A stretch of 37,502 nt of DNA. Source: Formivibrio sp. (lineage in GTDB: Bacteria > Pseudomonadota > Gammaproteobacteria > Burkholderiales > Chitinibacteraceae). The translations under genes were made by a program, and so were the position numbers. Where the stretch lies: contig JARLJJ010000366.1 of the NCBI GenBank assembly GCA_031291275.1, positions 1 through 37,502 of the forward strand, given 5' to 3'. Positions 1 to 8,635 of this stretch are shown piece by piece. Below the pieces are notes generated by a model. That model was not told the DNA's origin and searched no databases. It saw only the letters and a list, made by a program, of their open reading frames with translations. Numbering within the stretch: position 1 is the first letter of the stretch; each line of letters begins with the position of its first letter.

Positions 1-1
1 C

Positions 2-859
2 GGCAGCCTGCGCCAGTTGTTTCTGGAAGTGCGCGATCACACGGTTTCGCTCAATGCCGGCATCGAGCGACTTAACCGCATCACACTGCAACTGGCAAGC
101 GATTCGGAGCAGCAGGCCGATGCGTCGACCTCGACCGCCGCCGCCATCGCAGAAATCACCGTCAGCATCAACCTTATCGCCGGCAATACAGGCTCGGCGG
201 AAGCCGTGGTGGTCAGCACGGGAGAGACTTCGCGCCAGTCGGCACGGTCGGTCAACCTGTTGGCCGATGACATCAAGCACATCGCCGGCGACGTCGGTCA
301 ATTGGCCGGCACCCTGGGCGAGCTGGGGCAGCGCTCTGCAGCGATGGACCAGATCATCGGCGTGATCAAGGAGATCGCCGACCAGACCAACCTGCTGGCC
401 CTGAATGCCGCCATCGAGGCGGCACGCGCCGGCGAAACCGGGCGTGGCTTTGCCGTGGTGGCGGACGAGGTGCGCAAGCTGGCAGAACGCACGGCCAAGG
501 CTACGGTGGAAATCGGCGAACTGATCCATGCCACCCATGCCGATGTGACATCGGCGCTGAACAACATGAACAAGACGCAGGGCTCGGTCCAGAATGGCGT
601 TGCGACCTCGCGCCAGGTGGCCGAGGAAATTTCCGGAATCGAAAAGGATGTATCACGCGTGGTCATGACCATCCGCGAGATCGCCGACGCCACGCGCGAG
701 CAGTCGGTGGCGACGACCGAGATGGCACGTGCGGCGGAAAGGGCCAACCAGATGGCCATCGAGACCGACCAAACCGTGCAAACGGCCACGCGCACCGTGA
801 ACGAACTGCATCGGTTGTCCGGTCATCTGCATGACATCGTTGCGCGCTTTCGTCTCTAG
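2..859 (+). CDS. Methyl-accepting chemotaxis protein, C-terminal part (5' end outside window)
   Basis: This is the cytoplasmic signalling part of a chemoreceptor, which couples a sensed signal to the CheA/CheW kinase complex. The reading frame is open to the left edge, so the TTG at 17 is only the first possible start and the sensor and membrane part lie upstream. The highly conserved hairpin tip is clear: [20 protein letters not shown], followed by [18 protein letters not shown], which is the CheA/CheW contact region. The flanking sequence is long, Ala/Thr/Glu-rich and heptad-like, as expected for the antiparallel coiled-coil bundle. The protein ends with IVARFRL and shows no C-terminal CheR-binding pentapeptide. 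A strong hairpin terminator follows. What it senses cannot be told from this fragment. Confidence 0.95.
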   Translation, partial: GSLRQLFLEVRDHTVSLNAGIERLNRITLQLASDSEQQADASTSTAAAIAEITVSINLIAGNTGSAEAVVVSTGETSRQSARSVNLLADDIKHIAGDVGQLAGTLGELGQRSAAMDQIIGVIKEIADQTNLLALNAAIEAARAGETGRGFAVVADEVRKLAERTAKATVEIGELIHATHADVTSALNNMNKTQGSVQNGVATSRQVAEEISGIEKDVSRVVMTIREIADATREQSVATTEMARAAERANQMAIETDQTVQTATRTVNELHRLSGHLHDIVARFRL

Positions 860-914
860 AAACAAGGTGCAGCGGCAAAGACCACGCCAGAGCGGAACGG
901 GTTACGGCAATGAA

Positions 915-948
915 AAAAGGCATCGTCTCACGGGAGCGATGCCTTTTC
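915..948. terminator. Bidirectional rho-independent terminator
   Basis: AGGCATCG (918-925) pairs with CGATGCCT (937-944) around an 11-nt loop. The stem is flanked by a run of A on the left and TTTT on the right, so it can work in both directions. It lies between the rightward chemoreceptor gene and the leftward kinase gene, whose 3' ends converge here. Confidence 0.9.
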
Positions 949-971
949 TGTCTGCACGGTGCAGTTTGCCC

Positions 972-1925
972 TCAGAGCGGCAGTGCTGCGCCGAAAGCGT
1001 CCTGATACTGTTCCAGCAGTTCCGTGCGGGTAAAGGCATGGCTTTGCCCGCCGCGCTGGCCGATTTTCAGCGCGCCCATCAGGCTCGCCAGCCGGCCGGT
1101 GGTCGGCCAGGCCCAGCCCCGGGCGATGCCGTACATCAGCCCCGCACGGAAGGCATCGCCACAACCGGTCGGATCGACGATCTCCTTGACCGCCACCGCA
1201 GGAATCTCGTGGCGCACGCTGTCGGCATAGATATGCGCGCCGTCGCCGCCGAGCGTGATCACCAGCGCCTTGACCCTCTTTGCAAGTTGCTCGCGGTCGA
1301 GTCCGGTCTTGCTTTGCAGCAACTGGGCTTCGTAGTCGTTGAGCGCGAGGTAATCGGCCTGCCCGACCATCCGCAGCAATTCCTCGCCGGAGAACATCGG
1401 CAAACCCTGGCCCGGATCGAAAATGAACGGAATGCCGGCCTCGACCAGTTGTTCGCAGTGATCGAGCATGCCTTGCTTGCCGTCCGGGGCGACAATGCCC
1501 AAGGCCACCGGCGCTTGCACATCGGCCACGCGGTTGAAGTGGGAGAAATTCATCGCGCCGGGATGGAACGCCGTGATCTGGTTATCGTCCAGATCGGTGG
1601 TGATGAAGGCTTGCCCGGTGAAATGCTCCGGCAATTCGCGAATGGTGTCGCGTTTGATGCCCAGGCGGTCCAGCCGGGCCGCATACGGGCCAAAATCACT
1701 GCCGACCGTGGCCATGATCTGCGGATCGCCGCCAAGCAGCTTGAAGCTGTAGGCGATATTGCCGGCGCAGCCACCGAAGTCGCGACGCATTTCCGGCACC
1801 AGGAAAGCCACCGACAGCACATGCAACTGATCGGGCAGGATGTGCTCCTTGAAACGATCGTGAAACACCATGATGGTGTCGTAAGCCATCGAGCCGCAGA
1901 TCAGCACGGAAGGAGAAGTGGTCAT
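972..1925 (-). CDS. PfkB-family carbohydrate/nucleoside kinase
   Basis: This is a ribokinase-fold (PfkB) kinase that transfers phosphate from ATP to a sugar or nucleoside hydroxyl. The family C-terminal signature is clear: DPTGCGDAFRAGL, whose Asp is the catalytic base and whose Gly residues form the anion hole. The N-terminal part has the GG-x-x-x-N motif (FGGCAGNIAYSFKLLGG) that contacts substrate. The length is 317 residues, normal for the family. The ATG at 1925 is preferred over an in-frame ATG at 2024, because it has a GGAG ribosome site just upstream and the longer form would overlap the parvulin gene. The start MTTSPSVLICGSMAYD also matches the usual beta-strand opening. The overall look is adenosine-kinase-like, but the substrate is not decided by sequence. 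It lies 73 bp downstream of the parvulin gene and is probably co-transcribed with it. Confidence 0.88.
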   Translation of the reverse strand: MTTSPSVLICGSMAYDTIMVFHDRFKEHILPDQLHVLSVAFLVPEMRRDFGGCAGNIAYSFKLLGGDPQIMATVGSDFGPYAARLDRLGIKRDTIRELPEHFTGQAFITTDLDDNQITAFHPGAMNFSHFNRVADVQAPVALGIVAPDGKQGMLDHCEQLVEAGIPFIFDPGQGLPMFSGEELLRMVGQADYLALNDYEAQLLQSKTGLDREQLAKRVKALVITLGGDGAHIYADSVRHEIPAVAVKEIVDPTGCGDAFRAGLMYGIARGWAWPTTGRLASLMGALKIGQRGGQSHAFTRTELLEQYQDAFGAALPL

Positions 1926-1998
1926 AAAAACTCCGTTGGAATAGAGAACAGCCGCTTCAAACATGGAATCAGCTGAAGTAGCCGGCGATGGAACAGCC

Positions 1999-2724
1999 TC
2001 AAAGCGGCAAAGTGTAGCCTTCAATCGTCGCCGCAGCCGCCAGCTCTTTCAGGTAGGCATGCAGCGCGTCGTTTACGCGCATATCGGTCAGGAAACGCAC
2101 AATATGGCTGTGAGCCTCTGCAAACGTCACCGGCGCCGGTGCACTGCGGGCACCGCTCTTGACGATATGCAGGCCAAATTGCGTTTCGACCAGTTGGTCA
2201 TGCACCTGATTCTCGCCCAAGGCGAAAAGCGCCTGTTCGAATTCCGGCACGGTCTGGCCCCTGGCGATCTGGCCAAGCGAGCCGCCCTCTTCGCCGGACG
2301 GACAGCCGGAATGCGCACGGGCCAGTTCTTCAAACCGTTCCGGATTCATCTGGACCTGCGCCAGCACCAGTTCGGCCGTCGTGCGCAGCACCTGCGCATC
2401 TTCTCCGTTTTCCGCCCGGAACAGGATATGGTGGGCGTCAATCACTTCATCACGCTCGAAACTATCCTGATTTTCTTCAAAAAAGGCGCGGCAAGCCGCC
2501 TCGTCGGGCTGCTCGGCATGGATTTTTTGTTCCATCAGGCTGGCGATGGTTTCATCGGGAGTGGCTGCCTGAATACCCAGATTATCGGCCGCCTGCAGCA
2601 GTAGTTCGCGCAGCACCAGCGTTTGCCTGGCGGCATCGAGTGGATCGGGTGCCTGGTGGTGGCCAGGCAGTTCGCGGGCGATGGCTTCGTCGGTAATCTC
2701 AACGCCGTTGACTAGAATAGTCAT
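1999..2724 (-). CDS. Parvulin-type peptidyl-prolyl cis-trans isomerase
   Basis: This is a rotamase that speeds cis-trans isomerisation of X-Pro bonds. The C-terminal half has the parvulin domain: DAHHILFRAE (first catalytic His strand), FEELARAHSGCPSGEEGGSLG (the S-x-C/D-x-S-x-x-x-G-G-x-L-G loop), FEQALFAL, and the closing strand VETQFGLHIVKS. The N-terminal 100 residues are a helical SurA/NifM-like segment. No signal peptide or membrane helix is seen, so it is probably cytoplasmic, unlike PpiD or SurA. The ATG at 2724 has an AGGAAAG ribosome site; an upstream in-frame ATG at 2772 adds 16 unconserved-looking residues. The length is 241 residues. It is the first gene of a two-gene leftward unit with the PfkB kinase. 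Its client is unknown. Confidence 0.88.
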   Translation of the reverse strand: MTILVNGVEITDEAIARELPGHHQAPDPLDAARQTLVLRELLLQAADNLGIQAATPDETIASLMEQKIHAEQPDEAACRAFFEENQDSFERDEVIDAHHILFRAENGEDAQVLRTTAELVLAQVQMNPERFEELARAHSGCPSGEEGGSLGQIARGQTVPEFEQALFALGENQVHDQLVETQFGLHIVKSGARSAPAPVTFAEAHSHIVRFLTDMRVNDALHAYLKELAAAATIEGYTLPL

Positions 2725-2829
2725 GGTCTTTCCTGTCAAGTAATGGCTGCTACGGGTATCTACGCTGGACAAAACCGGGTAAAGCAGCCAGATTGCAAAG
2801 TGTCTTGATCACAATTGTACCCGCTCGCC

Positions 2830-4653
2830 ATGACCGCTTTGCTGCGCAAGTTTTCATTTTTTTCACTATTGCTGCTTTTTTCAGCGCTCATGGCGCTCGA
2901 CTACGGCTGGCTGAACTTCAGCAACGTGCTCGACCAGCGCATCGGCGATGTCTTGCTGAAACAGCATGCTGAGCGCCATCCGGCCTCGCCGGATGTGGTC
3001 GTGATCGATATCGACCAGAAAAGCCTGGAAAACATGAACGAGGTTGCCGGAAGCTGGCCCTGGCCGCGTGCGATTCATGCCGAGCTGATCGATGGCATTG
3101 CCCGGCAAAAGCCCCTGGCAATCGTGTTTGATATCTTTTTCAACGAACCCGATACCTTCCGCCAGGACAGCGATGCCGCATTTCGCGCCAGCGTCGCCGC
3201 GCATCCCGAGGTTTATCTGCCCACCGTGTTGTTGAGCGATGGCATTGGCGCGCCGCTGGCCGAACTGCCGCCGATTCTCGGCCTGGAAAAAACGCCCCGA
3301 GCCGATCCCAAGGCCCGCGCCCCGCTCTTGCTGCCGCTGGTGCTGCCGCCGCAAACCTGGCGCAGCGGACTGGTCAACTTCGACAAGGACAGCGACGGCG
3401 TCGGCCGTAGTTATCTGATGTACCAGGACATCGCCGGCTGGCGTATTCCTTCGCTACCGGCCCGGCTCGCACACGATCTGGGCTGGCGCCATCCCGACAC
3501 GCCGCACCAAATGCTCAACTGGCAAAGCGGGCGCCGGCATATCAGCTATGCCGATCTGTATCTTGATTTCAACCGTGAAAAACCACAGCGTCCGGCCAAT
3601 GAATTCAGCGGCAAAATCGTCATCATCGGTGCCGCCGCGCCAGGATTGTGGGATTTGCGCCCGACGCCCGTATCCAATCTTTATCCCGGCGTCGATATCC
3701 TGGCCACCGCCATCGACAACCTGCAGCACAGCGACTGGCTCACCGCCCGACCGCGCTCGATTGAGGCACCACTGGCACTGGGCCTGATTCTGCTAATCGC
3801 ATTAGGGTTTAAACGCCGCACGAACACCCTGTGGCTGGCTGGCGCATTGTTACTGGTCTCGGCCGGCGTGATCGCAACGCAATGGTATGGGCTGAGCTTG
3901 CGCCGCTTCTGGCCACTGGCGGGTGCCTTGGGCTGGGCTTGGGCCTATTACTGGCTCGGCGCGCTGCTTGCCTACCTGGAAGAAAAAGCCAAGGGCGCAC
4001 AAGCCGTGGCGCTGTTCGGGCGCTTTCTCGATGTACGCGTGGTCAAGGATCTGGTCGAACGCGGCGAGATCAACCCGGCGCAGCAGGCCGAAGCGCGCGA
4101 AATCACCGTGCTGTTTTCCGATATCCGCGGCTTTACCACAATTTCGGAAAGCCATTCGCCGGAATTCGTGGTCAATCTGTTGAACCGCTACTTCACCCGG
4201 CAGGTCGAAGTGATATTCCGCCACGGCGGCACGCTGGACAAATTTATCGGCGATGCGATCATGGCATTCTGGGGCGCGCCGGTAAACGACCCGGAACACG
4301 CGCGCCATGCCGTGGAAGCCGCACTGGAAATGGCGCAGGTACTGCTAGACTTCCAGCAGGAAGCCGGACTTGAAGATAAATTCGATGTCGGCATCGGCAT
4401 TCACAGCGGGCCGGCAGTCGTCGGCTTCATCGGCGCGCAGGCGCGGCTGGACTACACCGCGATTGGCGACACCGTGAACCTGTCCTCGCGCATCGAAGGG
4501 CTGACCAAGGGCGTGGCCCGGATACTGGTGTCCGATGCCACCCGGCTAGCCTGCGGCGATGCCTTCGCGTTCGTCGAGCATGGCAGCCACATGGTCAAAG
4601 GCCGCGCCCAAGCCGTGGTATTGTTTGAACCTCAACTCAAGGAGTCGGCATGA
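2830..4653 (+). CDS. CHASE2-domain class III adenylate cyclase
   Basis: This is a membrane-bound sensor that makes cAMP. Numbering is from the ATG at 2830 (607 residues). One N-terminal membrane helix (about 8-25) leads into an extracytoplasmic CHASE2 sensor (about 30-305), with the typical VVVIDIDQKSLE and FDIFFNEP. Three hydrophobic segments follow (about 312-380), then the cyclase catalytic domain (about 420-600). Metal-binding Asp431 (FSDIRGF) and Asp475 (GDAIMAFW) are present. Lys471 and Asp541 (LDYTAIGD) are the pair that marks ATP rather than GTP as substrate, and Asn550 and Arg554 support the transition state. All catalytic residues are intact. A TTG at 2815 would add five residues. 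The next gene overlaps it by 4 bp. The ligand sensed by CHASE2 is unknown. Confidence 0.93.
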   Translation: MTALLRKFSFFSLLLLFSALMALDYGWLNFSNVLDQRIGDVLLKQHAERHPASPDVVVIDIDQKSLENMNEVAGSWPWPRAIHAELIDGIARQKPLAIVFDIFFNEPDTFRQDSDAAFRASVAAHPEVYLPTVLLSDGIGAPLAELPPILGLEKTPRADPKARAPLLLPLVLPPQTWRSGLVNFDKDSDGVGRSYLMYQDIAGWRIPSLPARLAHDLGWRHPDTPHQMLNWQSGRRHISYADLYLDFNREKPQRPANEFSGKIVIIGAAAPGLWDLRPTPVSNLYPGVDILATAIDNLQHSDWLTARPRSIEAPLALGLILLIALGFKRRTNTLWLAGALLLVSAGVIATQWYGLSLRRFWPLAGALGWAWAYYWLGALLAYLEEKAKGAQAVALFGRFLDVRVVKDLVERGEINPAQQAEAREITVLFSDIRGFTTISESHSPEFVVNLLNRYFTRQVEVIFRHGGTLDKFIGDAIMAFWGAPVNDPEHARHAVEAALEMAQVLLDFQQEAGLEDKFDVGIGIHSGPAVVGFIGAQARLDYTAIGDTVNLSSRIEGLTKGVARILVSDATRLACGDAFAFVEHGSHMVKGRAQAVVLFEPQLKESA

Positions 4654-5171
4654 AGCTGAAACCGCTATTTACGATTTTGCTCTTTGCCAGCACGCTAGCG
4701 CTGGCCGAGTCCGGCAGCGTCAGCCGGAGCAGCGAGCTCAAGGACAAACCGTTCCTGGATGCCGCCACCGTCACCCGTTTATCCGCAGGCAGCATTATCG
4801 ACATCAAGACCCGCAAAGGTGCTTGGGCGCAGGTCAGCACCCGTGACGGCAAAACCGGCTGGCTCAAAATCCTGAACATCCGCAGCGCAGGTGGCAGCAG
4901 CGGCAACGGAATGGGCGGCGTGAACGAACTCTTCAACGTGGCCAAGACCGGCTCGTCCGGCAATACCGTCACCACCGGCGTCAAGGGGCTTTCCGCCGAG
5001 CAGATCAAGAATGCCAAACCCAATCCGCGTGAAGTGGAACGCATGCAAAGCTACGGCGTCAGCAGCCAGGAAGCGCAGCGCTTTGCACGCAGCACCGGGC
5101 TGCAGTCGCAAAAGGTGCCGGACATTCGCCTATCCGGCACCACGTCCCAACAAAATTCCGGCTCGGACTGA
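4650..5171 (+). CDS. Secreted bacterial SH3-domain protein
   Basis: A 173-residue exported protein. Residues 1-19 form a signal peptide (MKLKPLFTILLFASTLALA). Residues about 28-78 look like a bacterial SH3 (SH3b) domain, ending in the characteristic WAQVSTRDGKTGWLKI. The rest is Gly/Ser-rich and probably flexible, with a short helix around GLSAEQIKNAKPNPREVERM. SH3b domains often bind peptidoglycan or regulate hydrolases; the ligand here is not known. The start ATG overlaps the cyclase stop (ATGA), and an AAGGAG ribosome site lies at 4639-4644 inside the cyclase gene. The M48 protease gene starts 13 bp after its end. The three genes therefore form a translationally linked unit, suggesting a shared cell-envelope role. 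Confidence 0.85.
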   Translation: MKLKPLFTILLFASTLALAESGSVSRSSELKDKPFLDAATVTRLSAGSIIDIKTRKGAWAQVSTRDGKTGWLKILNIRSAGGSSGNGMGGVNELFNVAKTGSSGNTVTTGVKGLSAEQIKNAKPNPREVERMQSYGVSSQEAQRFARSTGLQSQKVPDIRLSGTTSQQNSGSD

Positions 5172-5183
5172 GGAGAATAAGAC

Positions 5184-6047
5184 ATGAAAAAAATACTCGT
5201 CTCTCTGGCTATCAGCGCCTGTCTCGCCAGCCCCGCGTTCGCAGTGGACCTGGGCAGCATTCTCGATGGCAGCAGCGGCATTGATCTGAACAAGGTGGTC
5301 AAGGCAGTCGAAAGCGCCGCCACCTCGATGCAAGGCACGACACCGGCACAGGAAGACATCATCGGCAAGCGCGTGATGGCCGATCTGCTGGGCGCAGCGC
5401 CGCTCGTCAACGACCCGGCACTGCAGCACTATGTGAACGAAGTTGGGCGCTGGGTCGCCCTGCATTCGGAAAAACCCAATCTGAACTGGCATTTCGGCGT
5501 AACCGACGACCGGGACATCAATAGTTTTGCCGCGCCCGGCGGCTATATCCTGATTACCCGTGGCCTGTATGACCGGCTCAAATCCGAGGCTGAACTTGCC
5601 ACGGTACTGGGGCACGAAATCACCCACGTGGTACTCGGTCACCACATCCGCGCCATGAAAGCCTCGGCCCGCGGCGATTTCCTGGCCAACGTGGCACAGA
5701 TCGCCGCAGAAAAACGCGGCAGCGGCGATGCGCAATATGCCGCCAATGCCTTTTCCGGCGGCACGGAAATTTTCGTGCGCGGGCTGGACAAAAACGATGA
5801 ATTCGAAGCCGATGTCCACGGCATGGTGCTGGCCGCCCGCGCCGGCTACAACCCGTTTGCCCTGCCGAGCGTATTGACCACCATCGGCAATATCAACCCC
5901 AAGGATAGCGCCGTCAGCCTGCTGTTCAGCACCCACCCCAGCCCGCGCGCCCGGCTCGATAACATCGAGGCCTCGGTCGGCGACAGGCTGGACCGCTATG
6001 CCAATGGCATTGACAACACGCCTGCGTTTAACCGCATGCACAAGTAG
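5184..6047 (+). CDS. Periplasmic M48-family zinc metalloprotease
   Basis: A 287-residue protein with an N-terminal signal peptide (cleavage probably after AFA, about residue 20). The M48 zinc site is present: His144-Glu145-x-x-His148 within VLGHEITHVVLGHH, and the third ligand in DEFEADVHGM (205-214). SFAAPGGYILITRGL (114-128) and STHPSPRARL are also family hallmarks, as in BepA/YfgC and LoiP. It has no TPR domain like BepA, so it is closer in size to the short periplasmic M48 enzymes. The expected role is degradation or quality control of envelope proteins. A GAGGAG ribosome site lies just before the ATG. It is the last gene of the cyclase-SH3-protease unit and is followed by a terminator-like hairpin. 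Confidence 0.92.
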   Translation: MKKILVSLAISACLASPAFAVDLGSILDGSSGIDLNKVVKAVESAATSMQGTTPAQEDIIGKRVMADLLGAAPLVNDPALQHYVNEVGRWVALHSEKPNLNWHFGVTDDRDINSFAAPGGYILITRGLYDRLKSEAELATVLGHEITHVVLGHHIRAMKASARGDFLANVAQIAAEKRGSGDAQYAANAFSGGTEIFVRGLDKNDEFEADVHGMVLAARAGYNPFALPSVLTTIGNINPKDSAVSLLFSTHPSPRARLDNIEASVGDRLDRYANGIDNTPAFNRMHK

Positions 6048-6067
6048 CACTTACCGGCCATCGACTA

Positions 6068-6101
6068 CCGCCGCGCATCCTGAACGGGTGGGCGGCGTTT
6101 T
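6068..6101 (+). terminator. Rho-independent terminator after the M48 protease gene
   Basis: CGCCGC (6069-6074) pairs with GCGGCG (6092-6097) and is followed directly by TTTT. It ends the rightward cyclase/SH3/protease unit. Confidence 0.7.
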
Positions 6102-6254
6102 CCTTTGGAAGTGACGGCACCTGAACGGTAGACGCAGTCTAGAATGCTAGACGGGACACTGGCTTGCCGAGGCATTATGCATCGGACAGTCGTATTGTTT
6201 TTTATGGCACCTGTCGAACCTAAATCACAGGGTTTTCATGCTAAGAGAATACCA

Positions 6255-6521
6255 ATGGCAAAACCAGATGAACCATATCGAACTGTAATTGTGGAAAGCT
6301 TTAAACCTTCTACTTCCTCTGGGCTCCATGGAGAGATACATATTCGCCCCGTGGCAGGACAAGATATTCCAACAACACTTCATGTCGAGTGCTCGAAAAA
6401 GCTATCGAGAAATTATCCGGTTGGAACCAAGTTTCGAATCAAAGCCAAGCTCACGGATCGCGAGGATAGTGGCGAATATTTATACAGTTGCTTTCGTTGG
6501 AAGTTTGATGTTTTAAAGTAA
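6255..6521 (+). CDS. Small hypothetical protein, AT-rich orphan
   Basis: No family recognised. From the ATG at 6255 the product is an 88-residue soluble protein (MAKPDEPYRTVIVESFKPS...) rich in beta-type residues, with no signal peptide or membrane helix. The central run HGEIHIRPVAG...LHVECSKKL and the ending YSCFRWKFDVLK suggest a small beta-barrel, but this is inference from pattern only. An open frame continues upstream to 6144 with another ATG, but that extension reads poorly. Base composition is clearly more AT-rich than the neighbours, and codon use differs (TTT, AAA, ATT common). It stands alone between the protease terminator and a 485-bp repeat element. That fits a recently acquired single gene, but a chance open frame is not fully excluded. 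Confidence 0.55.
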   Translation: MAKPDEPYRTVIVESFKPSTSSGLHGEIHIRPVAGQDIPTTLHVECSKKLSRNYPVGTKFRIKAKLTDREDSGEYLYSCFRWKFDVLK

Positions 6522-6666
6522 CCCTCCGTACATACCCGCTCAACTGCTCACTGCAGGGTTCCTATGAGCAATGCGTCCCCAAGGGGATTTTTTTCGGGGC
6601 AAATTGCGCCGCAGGCCAAACCTCGGCAAGTACATAAACGCTTATTTCTTGCCTCGGCTGGCTGAT

Positions 6667-7151
6667 GGTTTTATGCGCCCTGCGGCGCGCTGTTTTCGGC
6701 GCCGGTCGCGCCCGGCTTGGCGTGATACTTTCTTTGCTTCTGCAAAGAAAGTATCCAAAGAAAGCAGCCCCCAAACGGCCGGCGCTCCGCGCTGCCCTGC
6801 GTCGGTCGCGAGCCAATTTTGTAAGCAAACTTGTCTCGCTCCACTCCTCGGCGGCCTTGCAGGGGATCAGGGGGTTTTTGCCAGCAATGGAGCAACTGAT
6901 GCAGGGCAGCACCACCCTTTCCCCTTGCCACGCCGAGCATCGCAGAAGATCGTGGGGTTTCAGCGAGGACTGTCTGAGCCCGCAGGGCGAGTTCCGCAGC
7001 CGCCGCGATCTTCGAGAAGCGCAAGGGAACCCGAAGGGCGTGGCAGCGGGGTCGCCTTGGGGGTGAAGGGGGGCTTGGCGAAGCAAGCTCCCCTTCCTGC
7101 CCGCCGGGCGGAACCGGCATCCAAACACTTGCGCCACAGGCGCATAAAACC
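6667..7151. repeat. 485-bp non-coding element with 13-bp terminal inverted repeats
   Basis: The ends are perfect inverted repeats: GGTTTTATGCGCC (6667-6679) and GGCGCATAAAACC (7139-7151). Near the left end is a perfect 14-bp stem, GATACTTTCTTTGC (6724-6737) and GCAAAGAAAGTATC (6742-6755), with a TTCT loop. A second hairpin (GGGGGGCTTG / CAAGCTCCCC) lies near 7065-7095. A partial inverted copy is present at about 17955-18134. It encodes no credible protein; open frames crossing it on both strands are shadows of GC-rich sequence. It fills most of the 6522-7324 gap between the orphan gene and pepP. Similar sequences carrying CTTTCTTTGCTTC hairpins are, from memory, scattered between genes in many betaproteobacteria. 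Nothing else is seen in the remainder of this gap except a possible -10 box for pepP. Confidence 0.8.
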
Positions 7152-7288
7152 TCCGCGCTTCCAGCGATCGTGGTTATGCCTTCAACCTCGTACATCGCAC
7201 TTGTAGCGTGCCCCTGAAAATGCAAATCCGTCCGTGCCCTTGGAAAAATGCCGGAATACCCGGATAGGGCAACGCCCCTCACCCGCCG

Positions 7289-7294
7289 TATAAT
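7289..7294 (+). promoter_or_regulatory. Possible -10 box for pepP-ubiH
   Basis: A perfect TATAAT lies 30 bp before the pepP start codon, in otherwise GC-rich sequence. No convincing -35 hexamer is found at 16-18 bp spacing, so the call rests on the -10 match alone. Confidence 0.35.
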
Positions 7295-7324
7295 CAAGGC
7301 TGCCATTCCCGATGGAAACCTGCC

Positions 7325-8635
7325 ATGCCTTCGCCATACCAACCATTTATCGCCCGCCGCCAACACCTTGCCGGCCAACTCAAGCCCGGCGTGGTGATTC
7401 TGCCCACCACCGGCGAAATCGCCCGCAATGCCGACAGCACCTACCCCTTTCGCTTCGATTCCAGCTTCTTCTACCTCACCGCTTTTCCCGAACCCGATGC
7501 AGTGTTCGTACAGGTGATCGGCGAGGACAAGGTGGAAAACCTGCTGTTCTGCCGCGAAAAGAATCTTGAACGCGAAATCTGGGACGGCTATCGCTACGGT
7601 CCGGCGGCTGCCGCCGAAGCTTTCGGTTTTGATGGCGCATATCCGATCGAGGAACTCGATGCCAAGCTGGCCGAGTTGCTCAAGAACCAGCCACGCGTGC
7701 ACTTTCCGTTCGGCAAGGATGCCGGCTGGGACAAGCGCCTGGCCGGCTGGCTCGATGCCGTACGCGCGCAGGTACGCACCGGGGTGCAGGCGCCGAATGA
7801 AATTGTCGATATCCGCACCACGCTAAGCGGGATGCGCCTGTTCAAGGACGAATACGAAATCGGCATCCTGCGCCGTGCAGCCGCGATCAATTGCGGCGCG
7901 CACATCCGCGCGATGCGCGCGACCCGGCCCGGATTGATGGAATACGAAATCGAAGCGGAATACCTGCACGAGTTCTACCGTCACGGCAGCCGCTTTCCGG
8001 CCTATGGCAGTATCGTTGCAGCCGGGGCCAACGCTTGCGTGTTGCATTACGTGGGCAACAACTGCCGCATGATCGACGGAGATCTGCTGCTGATCGATGC
8101 CGGTTGCGAGCTGGAAGGCTACGCCAGCGATATCACCCGCACGCTGCCGGTCAACGGCAAGTTCAGCGGAGCGCAAAAGGATGTGTACGAGATCACGCTG
8201 GCGGCGCACCAGGCTGCGCTGGCACTGGCCCGTCCGGGCGTGGCCTGGAACGAACAGCACGATGCCGCCACCCGCGTTCTGGCGCAGGGCATGATCGATC
8301 TTGGCCTGCTGACCGGCTCGCTCGACGGTGTGCTGGAATCGGAAAGCTACAAGCAGTTTTACATGCACCGCACCGGACACTGGATGGGTCTGGATGTGCA
8401 CGATGCGGGCGATTACAAGGTGGCCGGCGAGTGGCGCAAGCTAGAAGCGGGCATGGTGCATACCATCGAACCCGGTTTCTACATCCGCCCGGCAGCGAAC
8501 GTACCCAAGCACCTGGAAAACATCGGCATCCGCATCGAGGATGACATCCTGATCACCGCCGACGGCTGCGAAAACCTCACCGCGGCCTGCCCGCGCACGG
8601 TGGCGGAAATCGAAGCGGTGATGGCAAGCCAATGA
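7325..8635 (+). CDS. pepP: Xaa-Pro aminopeptidase (aminopeptidase P)
   Basis: This cytosolic dimetal enzyme removes an N-terminal residue when proline is second. It has 436 residues, close to the 441 of E. coli PepP. Residues about 4-140 form the N-terminal AMP_N domain, and residues about 175-430 are the pita-bread catalytic domain. All five metal ligands are visible: Asp258 (LLLIDAG), Asp269 (YASDITRT), His352 (RTGHWMGLDVHD), Glu382 (TIEPGFYI) and Glu405 (GIRIEDD). The stop overlaps the start of the next gene (ATGA). pepP followed by a ubiH-type hydroxylase is a conserved arrangement also found in E. coli, which supports both calls. The ribosome site is weak (GGAAA about 8 nt before the ATG). 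Confidence 0.95.
   Translation: MPSPYQPFIARRQHLAGQLKPGVVILPTTGEIARNADSTYPFRFDSSFFYLTAFPEPDAVFVQVIGEDKVENLLFCREKNLEREIWDGYRYGPAAAAEAFGFDGAYPIEELDAKLAELLKNQPRVHFPFGKDAGWDKRLAGWLDAVRAQVRTGVQAPNEIVDIRTTLSGMRLFKDEYEIGILRRAAAINCGAHIRAMRATRPGLMEYEIEAEYLHEFYRHGSRFPAYGSIVAAGANACVLHYVGNNCRMIDGDLLLIDAGCELEGYASDITRTLPVNGKFSGAQKDVYEITLAAHQAALALARPGVAWNEQHDAATRVLAQGMIDLGLLTGSLDGVLESESYKQFYMHRTGHWMGLDVHDAGDYKVAGEWRKLEAGMVHTIEPGFYIRPAANVPKHLENIGIRIEDDILITADGCENLTAACPRTVAEIEAVMASQ

Noticed and set aside
831..1976. Plus-strand open frame of 381 codons opposite the PfkB kinase gene
   Set aside because: Shadow of a GC-rich gene on the other strand; no family motifs and no ribosome site.
5130..6050. Minus-strand open frame of 306 codons opposite the M48 protease gene
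   Set aside because: Antisense shadow; the plus-strand gene has a signal peptide and complete zinc site.
6671..7702. Minus-strand open frame of 343 codons across the repeat element
   Set aside because: It runs through the inverted-repeat element and antisense to pepP; no coherent protein.
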